Assembly: GCA_046153915.1 (NCBI GenBank)
Contig: JBJXFC010000374.1
Coordinates: 1-11,965 of the forward strand
DNA length: 11,965 bases
Direction of reading: 5' to 3'
Source of the DNA: JANNVZ01 sp046153915
Lineage (GTDB): Bacteria; Bacteroidota; Bacteroidia; Flavobacteriales_D; Sanyastnellaceae
A program made the translations under genes and the position numbers. The notes beneath the pieces are model-generated. The model was not told the origin of the DNA and did no database searches. It saw only the letters and a list, made by a program, of their open reading frames with translations. Below are positions 1 to 6,432 of this stretch, piece after piece; the first letter of the stretch is position 1; each line of letters opens with the position of its first letter.

Positions 1-1851
1 ACGAATTTTATTTCATCCAACATGAAGGCGGGCAGCAGCGACAAGCAGGTATTGCTTGAAGAAGCTGATTTGGCTGAAAGAGCGAAGAAGGTATTGGAGC
101 ATCTCAACAAAGAGCTTCAATTGCTCGAGATGAAGAACGAAATTCAAAAGAAAGTCCATACCGATATTTCCAAACAGCAGCGCGAATACTTCCTGCAACA
201 ACAGATGAAGCAGATTCAGGATGAGTTAGGTGCTAATCCCATCAAAGAAGAAGTTGAGGAAAAGAAAAAACGCGCGAGAGACAAAAAATGGCCAGAGCAT
301 GTGGCGAAAGCTTTTGCAAAAGAAATTGGCAAGCTTGAAAGAATGAATCCGCAGGCCGGTGAATTCAGTGTGCAGGCCAATTATGTAGATACACTTTTGG
401 ATTTGCCATGGAGCGATTACAGCGATGATAATTTTGATCTGAAGCACGCCAAAGAAGTATTGGATCGCGATCACTTTGGATTGGAGAAAGTGAAGGAACG
501 CATCATCGAACACCTGGCCGTTTTGAAGATCAAGGGCGATATGAAGGCGCCGATTATTTGCCTTTATGGTCCTCCCGGCGTTGGTAAAACATCTTTGGGC
601 AAATCCATCGCGGAAGCACTTGGAAGAAAGTATGTGCGCATGGCATTGGGTGGATTGCACGATGAGGCAGAAATCCGTGGACACCGCAAAACCTATATTG
701 GAGCTATGCCCGGTCGTATTTTACAATCGTTGAAAAAAGCAGGTAGCAGCAATCCACTTTTTGTTTTGGATGAAATTGATAAAGTTGGACAAGGCGTTCA
801 CGGCGATCCATCGAGTGCATTGCTCGAAGTTTTGGATCCGGAACAAAATCATGCATTCTATGATAACTATGTAGAACTCGATTATGATTTGTCGAAGGTG
901 ATGTTTATCGCCACAAGCAATTCACTGCAAACGATTCAACCTGCATTGCGTGATCGATTGGAAATTATCGAAGTGACAGGTTATACGGTTGAAGAAAAAC
1001 TGGAGATTGCCAAGCGCCATCTTGTTCCCAAACAATTGCGTGAGAATGGTATCAAAGAAAAACAAATCGTTTTCAGTGACGAAATAATTACCAAACTAAT
1101 CGAAGAGTACACCAACGAAAGTGGCGTACGCACCTTGGAGAAACGCATAGGTAAAATGGTGCGCAATCGTGCCAAGCAACTTGCGCTCGAAGAAAAATTT
1201 CAAGTAAATATCGGTGCTGATGATCTCTTAAAGGTACTTGGTCCATCGTATGAAAAGGATAAGTATGCGGATAACGATACCGCCGGTGTTGTTACAGGAT
1301 TGGCCTGGACGCCTACGGGAGGTGATATTTTGTTTATTGAAACATCGCTTACCAAGGGCATTGGGAAACTAACGCTAACAGGTAATCTTGGAGATGTAAT
1401 GAAAGAAAGTGCTGTGATTGCATTGGAATATTTGAAGGCACATAGCGCCATGCTGGAACTGGAACAGGAAATTTTTGAGAAATGGAATGTCCATATTCAC
1501 GTGCCTCAGGGCGCCGTTCCGAAAGATGGTCCAAGCGCCGGAATTACGATACTAACTGCTTTGGCATCGGCATTTTCGCAGCGCAAGGTGAAAAAATTCC
1601 TGGCTATGACGGGTGAGATTACATTGCGTGGAAAAGTATTGCCCGTAGGTGGAATCAAAGAAAAAATTCTTGCAGCAAAACGCGCTGGCATCAAAGAAAT
1701 CATCATGTGTGAACGCAACCGCAAGGATGTGGAAGAAATCAATGAGCGTTATCTCAAAGGATTAAAATTCCACTATGTTACAGAGATGTACGAAGTGGTG
1801 GACAAAGCCTTGTTGAAAGAGAAAGTAGTTGGAGCCCTCAAAGTAGCTTGA
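1..1851 (+). CDS. lon: ATP-dependent Lon protease (5' end outside the window)
   Basis: Lon is a cytoplasmic homo-hexameric AAA+ protease that unfolds and degrades misfolded and regulatory proteins. The reading frame is open from base 1, so the gene begins upstream. About 200 N-terminal residues of a roughly 820-residue protein are probably missing. Numbering from the Met at 22: a charged coiled-coil linker spans about residues 15-130. The Walker A motif GPPGVGKT is at 183-190 and Walker B, LFVLDEIDK, is at 246-254. The AAA+ small domain follows to about 400. The protease domain runs to 609, with nucleophile Ser505 in GPSAG and general-base Lys548 in GGIKEK. The 43-residue spacing between these two matches the E. 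coli Ser679/Lys722 dyad. All key residues are present, so an active enzyme is expected. A hairpin terminator follows 21 bases after the stop. Its promoter lies outside the window. Confidence 0.97.
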   Translation, partial: TNFISSNMKAGSSDKQVLLEEADLAERAKKVLEHLNKELQLLEMKNEIQKKVHTDISKQQREYFLQQQMKQIQDELGANPIKEEVEEKKKRARDKKWPEHVAKAFAKEIGKLERMNPQAGEFSVQANYVDTLLDLPWSDYSDDNFDLKHAKEVLDRDHFGLEKVKERIIEHLAVLKIKGDMKAPIICLYGPPGVGKTSLGKSIAEALGRKYVRMALGGLHDEAEIRGHRKTYIGAMPGRILQSLKKAGSSNPLFVLDEIDKVGQGVHGDPSSALLEVLDPEQNHAFYDNYVELDYDLSKVMFIATSNSLQTIQPALRDRLEIIEVTGYTVEEKLEIAKRHLVPKQLRENGIKEKQIVFSDEIITKLIEEYTNESGVRTLEKRIGKMVRNRAKQLALEEKFQVNIGADDLLKVLGPSYEKDKYADNDTAGVVTGLAWTPTGGDILFIETSLTKGIGKLTLTGNLGDVMKESAVIALEYLKAHSAMLELEQEIFEKWNVHIHVPQGAVPKDGPSAGITILTALASAFSQRKVKKFLAMTGEITLRGKVLPVGGIKEKILAAKRAGIKEIIMCERNRKDVEEINERYLKGLKFHYVTEMYEVVDKALLKEKVVGALKVA

Positions 1852-1872
1852 GGATTCATTTAGAATAAAACT

Positions 1873-1901
1873 AAAAAAGGCACAATTCAGTGCCTTTTTT
1901 T
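1873..1901 (+). terminator. Intrinsic terminator after lon, probably bidirectional
   Basis: An 11-bp perfect stem (AAAAAAGGCAC paired with GTGCCTTTTTT) encloses the 6-base loop AATTCA. It is followed by a run of T, which is the classical form. Because the stem ends in an A/T tract on both sides, it also has a U-tract when read on the minus strand. It could therefore stop leftward transcripts of the globin gene that ends at 2017. Confidence 0.9.
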
Positions 1902-1918
1902 ATTGAAAAAAATCATCA

Positions 1919-1999
1919 GGTATTACTTCCACACCTCATCCATATCCCGAGTCTCTCTTTTCAGATCATGACTCCACCTTACTCGGAAGTAAGTATACC
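1919..1999. repeat. Nested inverted repeats in the lon/globin convergent gap
   Basis: GGTATTACTTCC (1919-1930) pairs with 1985-1999 over 12 bases with a single 3-base bulge (AGT, 1992-1994). Inside it, CCGAGT (1947-1952) is the reverse complement of ACTCGG (1981-1986), and GAGTC (1949-1953) is the reverse complement of GACTC (1970-1974). GAGT/ACTC can stack directly inside the outer stem, giving one long imperfect hairpin of about 80 bases. No ORF or RNA family is recognised. It could be a relic of a short palindromic repeat, or a 3' UTR structure on the leftward transcript. Confidence 0.5.
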
Positions 2000-2016
2000 T
2001 TGTTAACAGAGTAGTT

Positions 2017-2487
2017 TTATTGACCAACGATGTCCGGTTGAAGTCCTCCAAGAATGGTTAGCAATTCATTTTGTTCTGCGGCAGGAACGCTAAATGTATT
2101 GAGTGAAGCAACCAAATCTCCAACGAGTGCATTGAATTCTGTTTCTGTAATCATCATGCCTTCATGCGCTTCGAGCATGGTTTTGCCTTTGTATTGGCAA
2201 GGACCACCTGCAGCGGCACAAATCTGATCAATGAGGTTGTTTCTCAGCAATTGTGTGCGATAGGGATCTGCCACTGTTGCAGCAAAACGGGCATTGATCA
2301 CATCATCACCAACCACATTCGCAAGAAATTGATCTGTCACTGCACTGATAGCGTCGATGCCTCCTAATCTGGTGTAAAGAGAAGGAGTTGGGGTTGTAAC
2401 AGTTGGTTCGGGTTCTTCATCCTTTTTACAGGAAGAAACGACTAGCGTGAAACACAGCATGATCGCAAATTGTAAGGCTTTCTTCAT
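2017..2487 (-). CDS. Secreted group 1 truncated haemoglobin lipoprotein
   Basis: A 156-residue protein with an N-terminal hydrophobic segment and lipobox VVSSC. Cys20 would be the lipidated residue. A short acidic/proline linker (about 21-35) follows. The rest matches the bacterial 2-on-2 globin family: SLYTRLGG at 36-43 as helix A/AB, helix B around 46-58, and LEAHEGMMIT at 105-114, where His108 is the expected proximal haem ligand. Two cysteines (90 and 97, in QICAAAGGPC) flank the E-helix end. Aligned by eye to mycobacterial trHbN, the distal B10 Tyr is replaced by Leu55 and the E11 Gln by Leu85, giving a hydrophobic haem pocket. The location is probably a membrane face outside the cytoplasm. 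The role is unproven: O2/NO binding, redox or haem handling. A small membrane protein gene lies 47 bases upstream on the same strand, suggesting co-transcription. Confidence 0.88.
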   Translation of the reverse strand: MKKALQFAIMLCFTLVVSSCKKDEEPEPTVTTPTPSLYTRLGGIDAISAVTDQFLANVVGDDVINARFAATVADPYRTQLLRNNLIDQICAAAGGPCQYKGKTMLEAHEGMMITETEFNALVGDLVASLNTFSVPAAEQNELLTILGGLQPDIVGQ

Positions 2488-2534
2488 AGTACTTGATTTT
2501 TATTGGTTAAACATTTTTGACTGTGGAATTTGAC

Positions 2535-2942
2535 TTATCGAACAACCCGAAGTGCGGTGTTGATTTTCTCCCAAAGGGCTGTTATTCCCTGCACAGGACA
2601 TTCAGGACCGGAGGTAGACATTGCTTTGGGCGTTGCTTTAATTTTTCCTTCCCATGAAAGAAATTGCATCAAATCTTCATCATTGATTGATTTGTAGTAA
2701 TAGGTTAGTCCCAGCGTTGCATTTTCAGGATGAAGGGCCACAGCACGGACATAATTGGATGATCTCAGAAAAGACTCGTATGCTTCCTTATTGGTTTCAT
2801 CTATTCCGGCGACTTCAAAAGTGCGTGCGTGAATAGGTTCCAGCTTTGTTGAAGGATTTACGAAACGAAGATTGGCATATCCAAACAACAGGATGAAAAG
2901 TCCTGCAAGGATGGATGCAATGAGTATGATTTTACGTTTCAT
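2535..2942 (-). CDS. Membrane-anchored 135-aa protein, HMA-like middle region, function unknown
   Basis: No named family is recognised with certainty. Residues 5-24 form one strong hydrophobic segment after MKRK, so this is a signal anchor or signal peptide with the rest outside the cytoplasm. Residues about 42-104 have the order and spacing of a heavy-metal-associated (HMA) beta-alpha-beta-beta-alpha-beta domain: FEVAGI strand, helix NKEAYESFLR, strand VRAVALHPENATLGLTYY, helix DEDLMQFLS. The metal-binding CxxC after the first strand is absent (it reads DETN). The only cysteine is Cys115 in GPECPV, in the C-terminal tail. The fold assignment is inferred from pattern only. The gene lies 47 bases upstream of the globin lipoprotein gene and 70 bases downstream of the acetyltransferase gene, all on one strand. 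The start ATG is the only reasonable one, just before the hydrophobic segment. Confidence 0.75.
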   Translation of the reverse strand: MKRKIILIASILAGLFILLFGYANLRFVNPSTKLEPIHARTFEVAGIDETNKEAYESFLRSSNYVRAVALHPENATLGLTYYYKSINDEDLMQFLSWEGKIKATPKAMSTSGPECPVQGITALWEKINTALRVVR

Positions 2943-2958
2943 ACAGAGATGTACGAAA

Positions 2959-2985
2959 CAAAATCAATTCTGGATTTTGATTTTG
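2959..2985. repeat. Perfect 9-bp inverted repeat between GNAT and membrane-protein genes
   Basis: CAAAATCAA (2959-2967) and TTGATTTTG (2977-2985) are exact reverse complements separated by 9 bases. The repeat lies 17 bases before the start of the 135-aa membrane protein and 27 bases after the acetyltransferase stop. It is AT-rich and has no T-tract of terminator quality on the minus strand. It therefore fits a protein-binding site or weak attenuator better than a strong terminator. Confidence 0.5.
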
Positions 2986-3012
2986 AAGTTTTCTTTGCCT
3001 GATCGATTCAAC

Positions 3013-3291
3013 TTAGGCTAAAACATCCCGAATTTCTGGCGTTTTCTTGAAGAGAGCACTTGCAAACGGACACAGCGGTATGATTTTGAGGTTGTTTTCA
3101 CGGGCATATTTTACCCCTTCAAGAACTAATTTTTTGCCAATTCCTTTGCCATTGAATTCGGGAAAGACTTCTGTGTGGTCGATGATGATCATATCATCTC
3201 CCGCCTTGGAGTATGTCATGATCCCAGCTTCTTTGCCGTCTTCGAAGTAGTGAAAGGCACCACGCGTAGGAGTGGATTTATGTTCAATCAT
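3013..3291 (-). CDS. Small GNAT-type N-acetyltransferase (Acetyltransf_CG / NATD1-like)
   Basis: At 92 residues this is the length typical of the minimal GCN5-related acetyltransferases of the YjdJ/NATD1 group. The acetyl-CoA pyrophosphate-binding loop is seen as NGKGIGKKLV (47-56). It is preceded by the strand IIIDHTEVFPEF (35-46) and followed by helix VKYARENN and the family-typical ending IIPLCPFASALFKK (70-83), with Cys74 in PLCPFA. The substrate is unknown for this family; cytoplasmic. It starts 15 bases after the stop of the Fno-like oxidoreductase gene, so the two are probably co-transcribed. The start ATG gives the usual family N-terminus with nothing missing. Confidence 0.9.
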   Translation of the reverse strand: MIEHKSTPTRGAFHYFEDGKEAGIMTYSKAGDDMIIIDHTEVFPEFNGKGIGKKLVLEGVKYARENNLKIIPLCPFASALFKKTPEIRDVLA

Positions 3292-3306
3292 GAGGCAAGA
3301 CTCAAT

Positions 3307-3963
3307 CTAGGAAATGATTCGAAAATTAAAAGTACCATTGCGTGTTACACCCCAAACGCGCAGCCAGATAGGCAATACAGCTTCGGTTGCACGCGCATTT
3401 GTAATATCGCCCAGATCAAGAATATTTTCTTTTTTCCAGCCAAATTCCATGAGAATACTTTTTGTTTTGTCTTTGGCAGATTGATTGTTGCCACAAACAT
3501 AATTGACGTGATTGCCATCGCCGATAAGCCCGGGATTTACCATCAGTCCGCACCACATGGTATTGAGTGTTTTTACAACGTCAACTTCCGGATGTCTACG
3601 CTGAATTTCTTCTCCGAGTGAATTGGTATTGGACAATTCTGGGATAAGACTTGGAGGCATTCCATTCGAGAAGTCGAGCGGATTCGTAACATCAATGAGG
3701 ATTTTTCCTTTGAGAACATCTGCGACCTGAGCGATTACTTCGAGTGCAATTTCTCCTTTCGTACAATTAAATACGATTTCACCAAAAGACGCGGCTTCTT
3801 CAAAAGTGCCGGATTGTGTATGCTCTGCATTTTTAGCAACAAATGCCAGGGCTTTCTCATTGCCAGCAGTTCGTGAGCCCATCATCACATCGTGACCGAG
3901 TGAAGCCAGTTTTGAACCAATGGCATCACCTACATTGCCTGTTCCCAGTATTCCGAATTTCAT
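3307..3963 (-). CDS. NADP-binding oxidoreductase of the F420-dependent NADP reductase (Fno/STEAP-like) fold
   Basis: A 218-residue cytoplasmic Rossmann protein. The N-terminus MKFGILGTGNVGDAIG carries the dinucleotide motif GTGNVG (7-12). Ser30-Arg31-Thr32 after the second strand (MMGSRT) is the typical contact for the 2'-phosphate of NADP. The segment ILIDVTNPLDFSNG (88-101) is characteristic of the F420H2:NADP oxidoreductase-like family (PF03807). C-terminal residues 129-218 form the second helical region of these single-domain members. Database names often read NADPH-dependent F420 reductase, but Bacteroidota are not known as F420 producers and no F420 genes are nearby. The true acceptor is therefore unknown. 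The gene is first in the leftward run with the GNAT gene. A candidate -7 promoter element sits 23 bases before the ATG. Confidence 0.88.
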   Translation of the reverse strand: MKFGILGTGNVGDAIGSKLASLGHDVMMGSRTAGNEKALAFVAKNAEHTQSGTFEEAASFGEIVFNCTKGEIALEVIAQVADVLKGKILIDVTNPLDFSNGMPPSLIPELSNTNSLGEEIQRRHPEVDVVKTLNTMWCGLMVNPGLIGDGNHVNYVCGNNQSAKDKTKSILMEFGWKKENILDLGDITNARATEAVLPIWLRVWGVTRNGTFNFRIIS

Positions 3964-3986
3964 GATTTTAATTTTTGTTGATGCGT

Positions 3987-3994
3987 CGAAGGTA
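3987..3994 (-). promoter_or_regulatory. Candidate -7 promoter element TACCTTCG
   Basis: On the minus strand TACCTTCG differs at one base from the Bacteroidota primary-sigma -7 consensus TAnnTTTG. It lies 23 bases before the oxidoreductase ATG. No convincing TTG-type -33 element is found at the usual spacing, so the call is weak. Confidence 0.3.
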
Positions 3995-4028
3995 AATGAA
4001 AGGGGGTGTTTTTTTATTGACTTTCATT
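3995..4028. repeat. Inverted repeat AATGAAAG / CTTTCATT abutting the candidate -7 element
   Basis: AATGAAAG (3995-4002) and CTTTCATT (4021-4028) are perfect reverse complements 18 bases apart. One arm touches the candidate -7 box and the other lies in the -33 region of the oxidoreductase promoter, which is the placement of an operator. Alternatively it is a weak 3' hairpin for the gene ending at 4032. Confidence 0.4.
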
Positions 4029-4031
4029 ATT

Positions 4032-4649
4032 TCATTCTCGTTCCCATTTTCTCCTGGCCGATCCCTTCTGATTTTCAATTGCCCAACCATTTTGCATTGC
4101 AATTTTCGTCAATCGCCTTCGGAGTTTTCTTGGATAAAATATTTTGCGCCAGGTCTTTCTTTCGCTGTATTGCGAGAGGATTCCGATTTTCGCCAATAGG
4201 TCATAGGTTGCTGCACCGCATCTCATTCCGAAGAACGCGTAGTCGTAAGGTGAGTTTTTTCTATACTCCCCAGACAAACTATCCAGAATTTCTTTTTGCC
4301 TTTCAGAAATTGGAATTGTGATGGAAGTAAAACTCACAGAGTCTTTTTGTCCGCCAAATAATTCGAAAAAAGAAGTCCTTGTATGCGTTGTGAACTTGCT
4401 GTGTCGTTTTGTTTTGTGTGAGAAGATATGTAAATCGCCTCGGGGCAGGAAGTCGATTACAAAATTGGAATCCGTTTCGATGCCTGCATGTCCGCCAAGT
4501 CGGCCGCCGAACCATTTCACTTCGCTTTGGCGGTAGGCATGTTTGGGTTTTGAGCCATATAAGAAATGGACATGGATAAAGGAACTGTCCTGAGCTTCAG
4601 AGTATAGGCGAATGAACAAAAGAAAGAGTAATACAAAATTCCGGAGCAT
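4032..4649 (-). CDS. Exported protein with permuted papain-like (NlpC/P60-type) His/Cys arrangement
   Basis: A 205-residue protein that I know only as a conserved hypothetical type in Bacteroidota. Residues 1-19 form a signal peptide ending near SEAQ. After HVHFLYGSKP comes WFGGRLGGHAGIE (46-58) with His54, then an IDF.P strand. Near the C-terminal half is YDYAFFGMRCGAATYDLL (135-152) with Cys144 at the start of a helix. A His in an (H)xGIE strand followed about 90 residues later by a Cys at a helix start after a YDY segment is the order seen in circularly permuted papain-like hydrolases (YiiX/YaeF, LRAT, some NlpC/P60). From this I infer a possible extracytoplasmic peptidase or amidase/acyl-transferase; the substrate is unknown. 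The basic tail (KLRRR, RRKWERE) is also notable. It appears monocistronic, with 67 bases before it and 68 after it. Confidence 0.8.
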   Translation of the reverse strand: MLRNFVLLFLLFIRLYSEAQDSSFIHVHFLYGSKPKHAYRQSEVKWFGGRLGGHAGIETDSNFVIDFLPRGDLHIFSHKTKRHSKFTTHTRTSFFELFGGQKDSVSFTSITIPISERQKEILDSLSGEYRKNSPYDYAFFGMRCGAATYDLLAKIGILSQYSERKTWRKIFYPRKLRRRLTKIAMQNGWAIENQKGSARRKWERE

Positions 4650-4716
4650 ATATTGATATTGTCAGCGCGAATGGAACGACGATTTTTCGAAGTAATTGCC
4701 TGTTATAGTAGGGTTT

Positions 4717-5535
4717 TTAGGAAGCAGACTGAGGATAATATTTGGCCCGGATGAAATTTTTGAGTTTAGCAATGCGCACTGAGACCTTTTTGGCAGGTTC
4801 ATTCGTAAATGGGTATTGCCCTTCTTCAAAATTAAAAATGACATTCTCTTTATTGAAGAAAAAAGCCACATCCCTTAAGTTTTTGATATCATGCGATTCA
4901 TACCAGTGCTTTTTTCCTGTTAGTATTTCAAGGAATTCACCATCGTTTTTAGTTTTCCCAAATTCAAAAAAGTCATTGAATTCTATGGGTTTTTTGGTTC
5001 TTAAGTCGAAGTTAAAAATTGAATAATATGGACCTTTGTATAAATCCATTTTTGAGTCAATTGTGAATTTCATTACATAGCTCAGAGCGTAATCGCTTCT
5101 GTAGAGTTTTTCAGGAACCACTTCTATTTTGGTGATGAGTGATTTTTTCTTTTTTGAAGCAATTCCGGGGTAAACGCTCACGAATTCTTCAATCTGAAGT
5201 TTAAGTGCTGTCTTTATCTGATTGTGAACATTCAGCAATTCTTTTTTCTCCGAATAGGGAATTATCTGATAAAATTCTATTCGACCTGAGTCTAATGTCG
5301 TGGTAGAAGTGTCGAGAAGAATGTCTTTGGGAAGAATGGTTTTTTTCTCGTTCAATTTTGCCATAGCCTCTTCGAGATTGTCATCCACTTTTTCTGGATA
5401 TTTGTAAGGTTTATTGTTGTAATAGTCGGATGCATTGAAACTGGATGTATTCGGTTTGAGTAACGACACTACAATTCCAATAAAGGTTATCAGAATTGAT
5501 ACAATATGCCACGCTGACTTACCGCTATCACCCAT
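4717..5535 (-). CDS. Membrane-anchored DUF3298-like protein
   Basis: A 272-residue protein with a single hydrophobic segment at about 10-26 and no lipobox. This suggests a signal anchor with the bulk outside the cytoplasm. The C-terminal half fits the DUF3298 (RsiV-type) pattern. It has YYSIFNFDLRTKKPIEFNDFF at 170-190, corresponding to the usual strand, 'L.tgk.i.l.dlF' turn and start of a helix. It then has FFFNKENVIFNFEEGQYPF (225-243), the usual 'f.l..d.l.f.f..Y.i.p' element, and a final strand VSVRIAKLKNFI. Residues 84-160 hold a preceding strand-rich region with a basic KKKKS turn at 128-132. The molecular function of the domain is unknown in most bacteria. The gene follows the RDD gene by 32 bases and is probably in the same transcript. 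Confidence 0.75.
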   Translation of the reverse strand: MGDSGKSAWHIVSILITFIGIVVSLLKPNTSSFNASDYYNNKPYKYPEKVDDNLEEAMAKLNEKKTILPKDILLDTSTTTLDSGRIEFYQIIPYSEKKELLNVHNQIKTALKLQIEEFVSVYPGIASKKKKSLITKIEVVPEKLYRSDYALSYVMKFTIDSKMDLYKGPYYSIFNFDLRTKKPIEFNDFFEFGKTKNDGEFLEILTGKKHWYESHDIKNLRDVAFFFNKENVIFNFEEGQYPFTNEPAKKVSVRIAKLKNFIRAKYYPQSAS

Positions 5536-5567
5536 GTGATTTTTTATTTTTTGAATTAGGGTTTAAT

Positions 5568-5984
5568 TTAATCCTTCTTTGTTTTGTACAATACTATAGA
5601 TCCCACAATCATATCGTGTATGGCCTGTTTTTTTTCGGATGAACCCACAGAGAGAAGAGAGATCCAACCAAGCGAGAGCTTAAATACTCCCCTGATTTGA
5701 GCCTGAAAATAGTTGATTTTGGAATCTGGATTTGATTCATCTCTTACTTGAATGCCCATGATCATATGTCCTATTGAAGCACCGAAAGTACAAATCATCA
5801 AGGGTTCGTACAAAAGGACGATAAAAATCATGGTCCCGATTCTTGCGAGATCATGCACATTTTCAAACGTAGAAAACGTGTATGATGCAATTGTTGCAAG
5901 GACTACCATGACCATTCCATCAGCAAAAGTGGCTTTTACACGTTCGGAAACATGGGGCAGGTCTTTAATTTCATTTTCATCCAT
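5568..5984 (-). CDS. RDD-family integral membrane protein
   Basis: A 138-residue protein from the ATG at 5984. A TTG six bases further upstream also gives an open frame, but ATG is preferred. Features of the RDD family are Arg15 and Asp22 in RVKATFAD at the start of helix 1 (about 22-38), helix 2 (about 48-68), the loop GASIGHMIMGIQVRD (68-82; classical form GqTpGK...g..V.d), and a C-terminal segment FKLSLGWISLL. The last motif is AIHDMIVGSIVLY, with His123-Asp124 matching the family's HD.iagT.v. The conserved third loop lysine is replaced (SIGHM). RDD proteins are small inner-membrane proteins, some linked to ion transport; the substrate here is unknown. It starts 11 bases after the DUF1801 stop and precedes the DUF3298-like gene. 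Confidence 0.88.
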   Translation of the reverse strand: MDENEIKDLPHVSERVKATFADGMVMVVLATIASYTFSTFENVHDLARIGTMIFIVLLYEPLMICTFGASIGHMIMGIQVRDESNPDSKINYFQAQIRGVFKLSLGWISLLSVGSSEKKQAIHDMIVGSIVLYKTKKD

Positions 5985-5995
5985 GCTCAATTACT

Positions 5996-6391
5996 TTATT
6001 TGGTTTCTCTAAGCCAGAGTGAAATACACTTTTTCATTTCTTTTGAGATATCAAAAAGATACACCTGATTTGCTATTTTAACAACAGCCCTATCCGGAGC
6101 CAGCCATTCTAAAAATTCAAAGCCAGAAAATTTACTTTTATCAGGCGTTTTTCCTTTTCCTTTTGCACCAGTATGAAAGATAACAAGTAGCTGATCTTTT
6201 TTCGAAAGATTGTAGGTGATACGATCATCACCATCCAAACAAAAACTTGGACATTTCCATTTGATTTGTTCGGTAACATCACTGTTTGCTTCATGAATTA
6301 GTTCACGCAATGGTTGCAGGCAGCTGGCCAAAGAATGTTTTGAATCTGCTATAAAATTGTCAACATCGGGACTTATGGCAATGGATGACAT
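5996..6391 (-). CDS. DUF1801 domain protein (YdhG-like)
   Basis: A 131-residue cytoplasmic protein from the ATG at 6391. A TTG in frame at 6415 would add eight residues (MRNKHFFT) not expected in the family. The family pattern is clear: VDNFIADSKHS...LQPLRELIHEA in the N-terminal helices, then TEQIKWKCPSF (40-50), the hallmark E.iKW..P.f. A strand follows with ITYN and LLVIFHTGAK, and the C-terminal helix is ISLWL. Biochemical function is unknown for most members; the fold is related to the SH3-like/YdhG group. It lies tightly upstream of the RDD gene (11-base gap), so it is likely the first gene of a three-gene unit. Two direct repeats ATAGCGAT lie 42-72 bases upstream of its ATG. Confidence 0.88.
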   Translation of the reverse strand: MSSIAISPDVDNFIADSKHSLASCLQPLRELIHEANSDVTEQIKWKCPSFCLDGDDRITYNLSKKDQLLVIFHTGAKGKGKTPDKSKFSGFEFLEWLAPDRAVVKIANQVYLFDISKEMKKCISLWLRETK

Positions 6392-6432
6392 AGTGAAAAA
6401 GTGTTTGTTGCGCAATATAATAAAGCCAATCC

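Noticed and set aside
226..684. Long minus-strand open frame inside lon
   Set aside because: Lon is unmistakable on the plus strand. The antisense product is low-complexity, hydrophobic and Phe-rich, as expected for the complement of Lys/Glu-rich coding sequence.
1985..2010. An integron attC-like site, suggested by inverted repeats followed by TTGTTAACA
   Set aside because: The core-site consensus (RYYYAAC/GTTRRRY) is not met on both sides, and no integrase or cassette structure is present.
4303..4536. Open frames on both strands inside the 4032-4649 gene
   Set aside because: They are shadow frames with no family features, while the 205-aa frame has a signal peptide and conserved-looking motifs.
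6392..6415. TTG-initiated extension of the DUF1801 protein (eight extra residues)
   Set aside because: The family begins near the ATG at 6391, and the added residues MRNKHFFT have no counterpart I know in the family.
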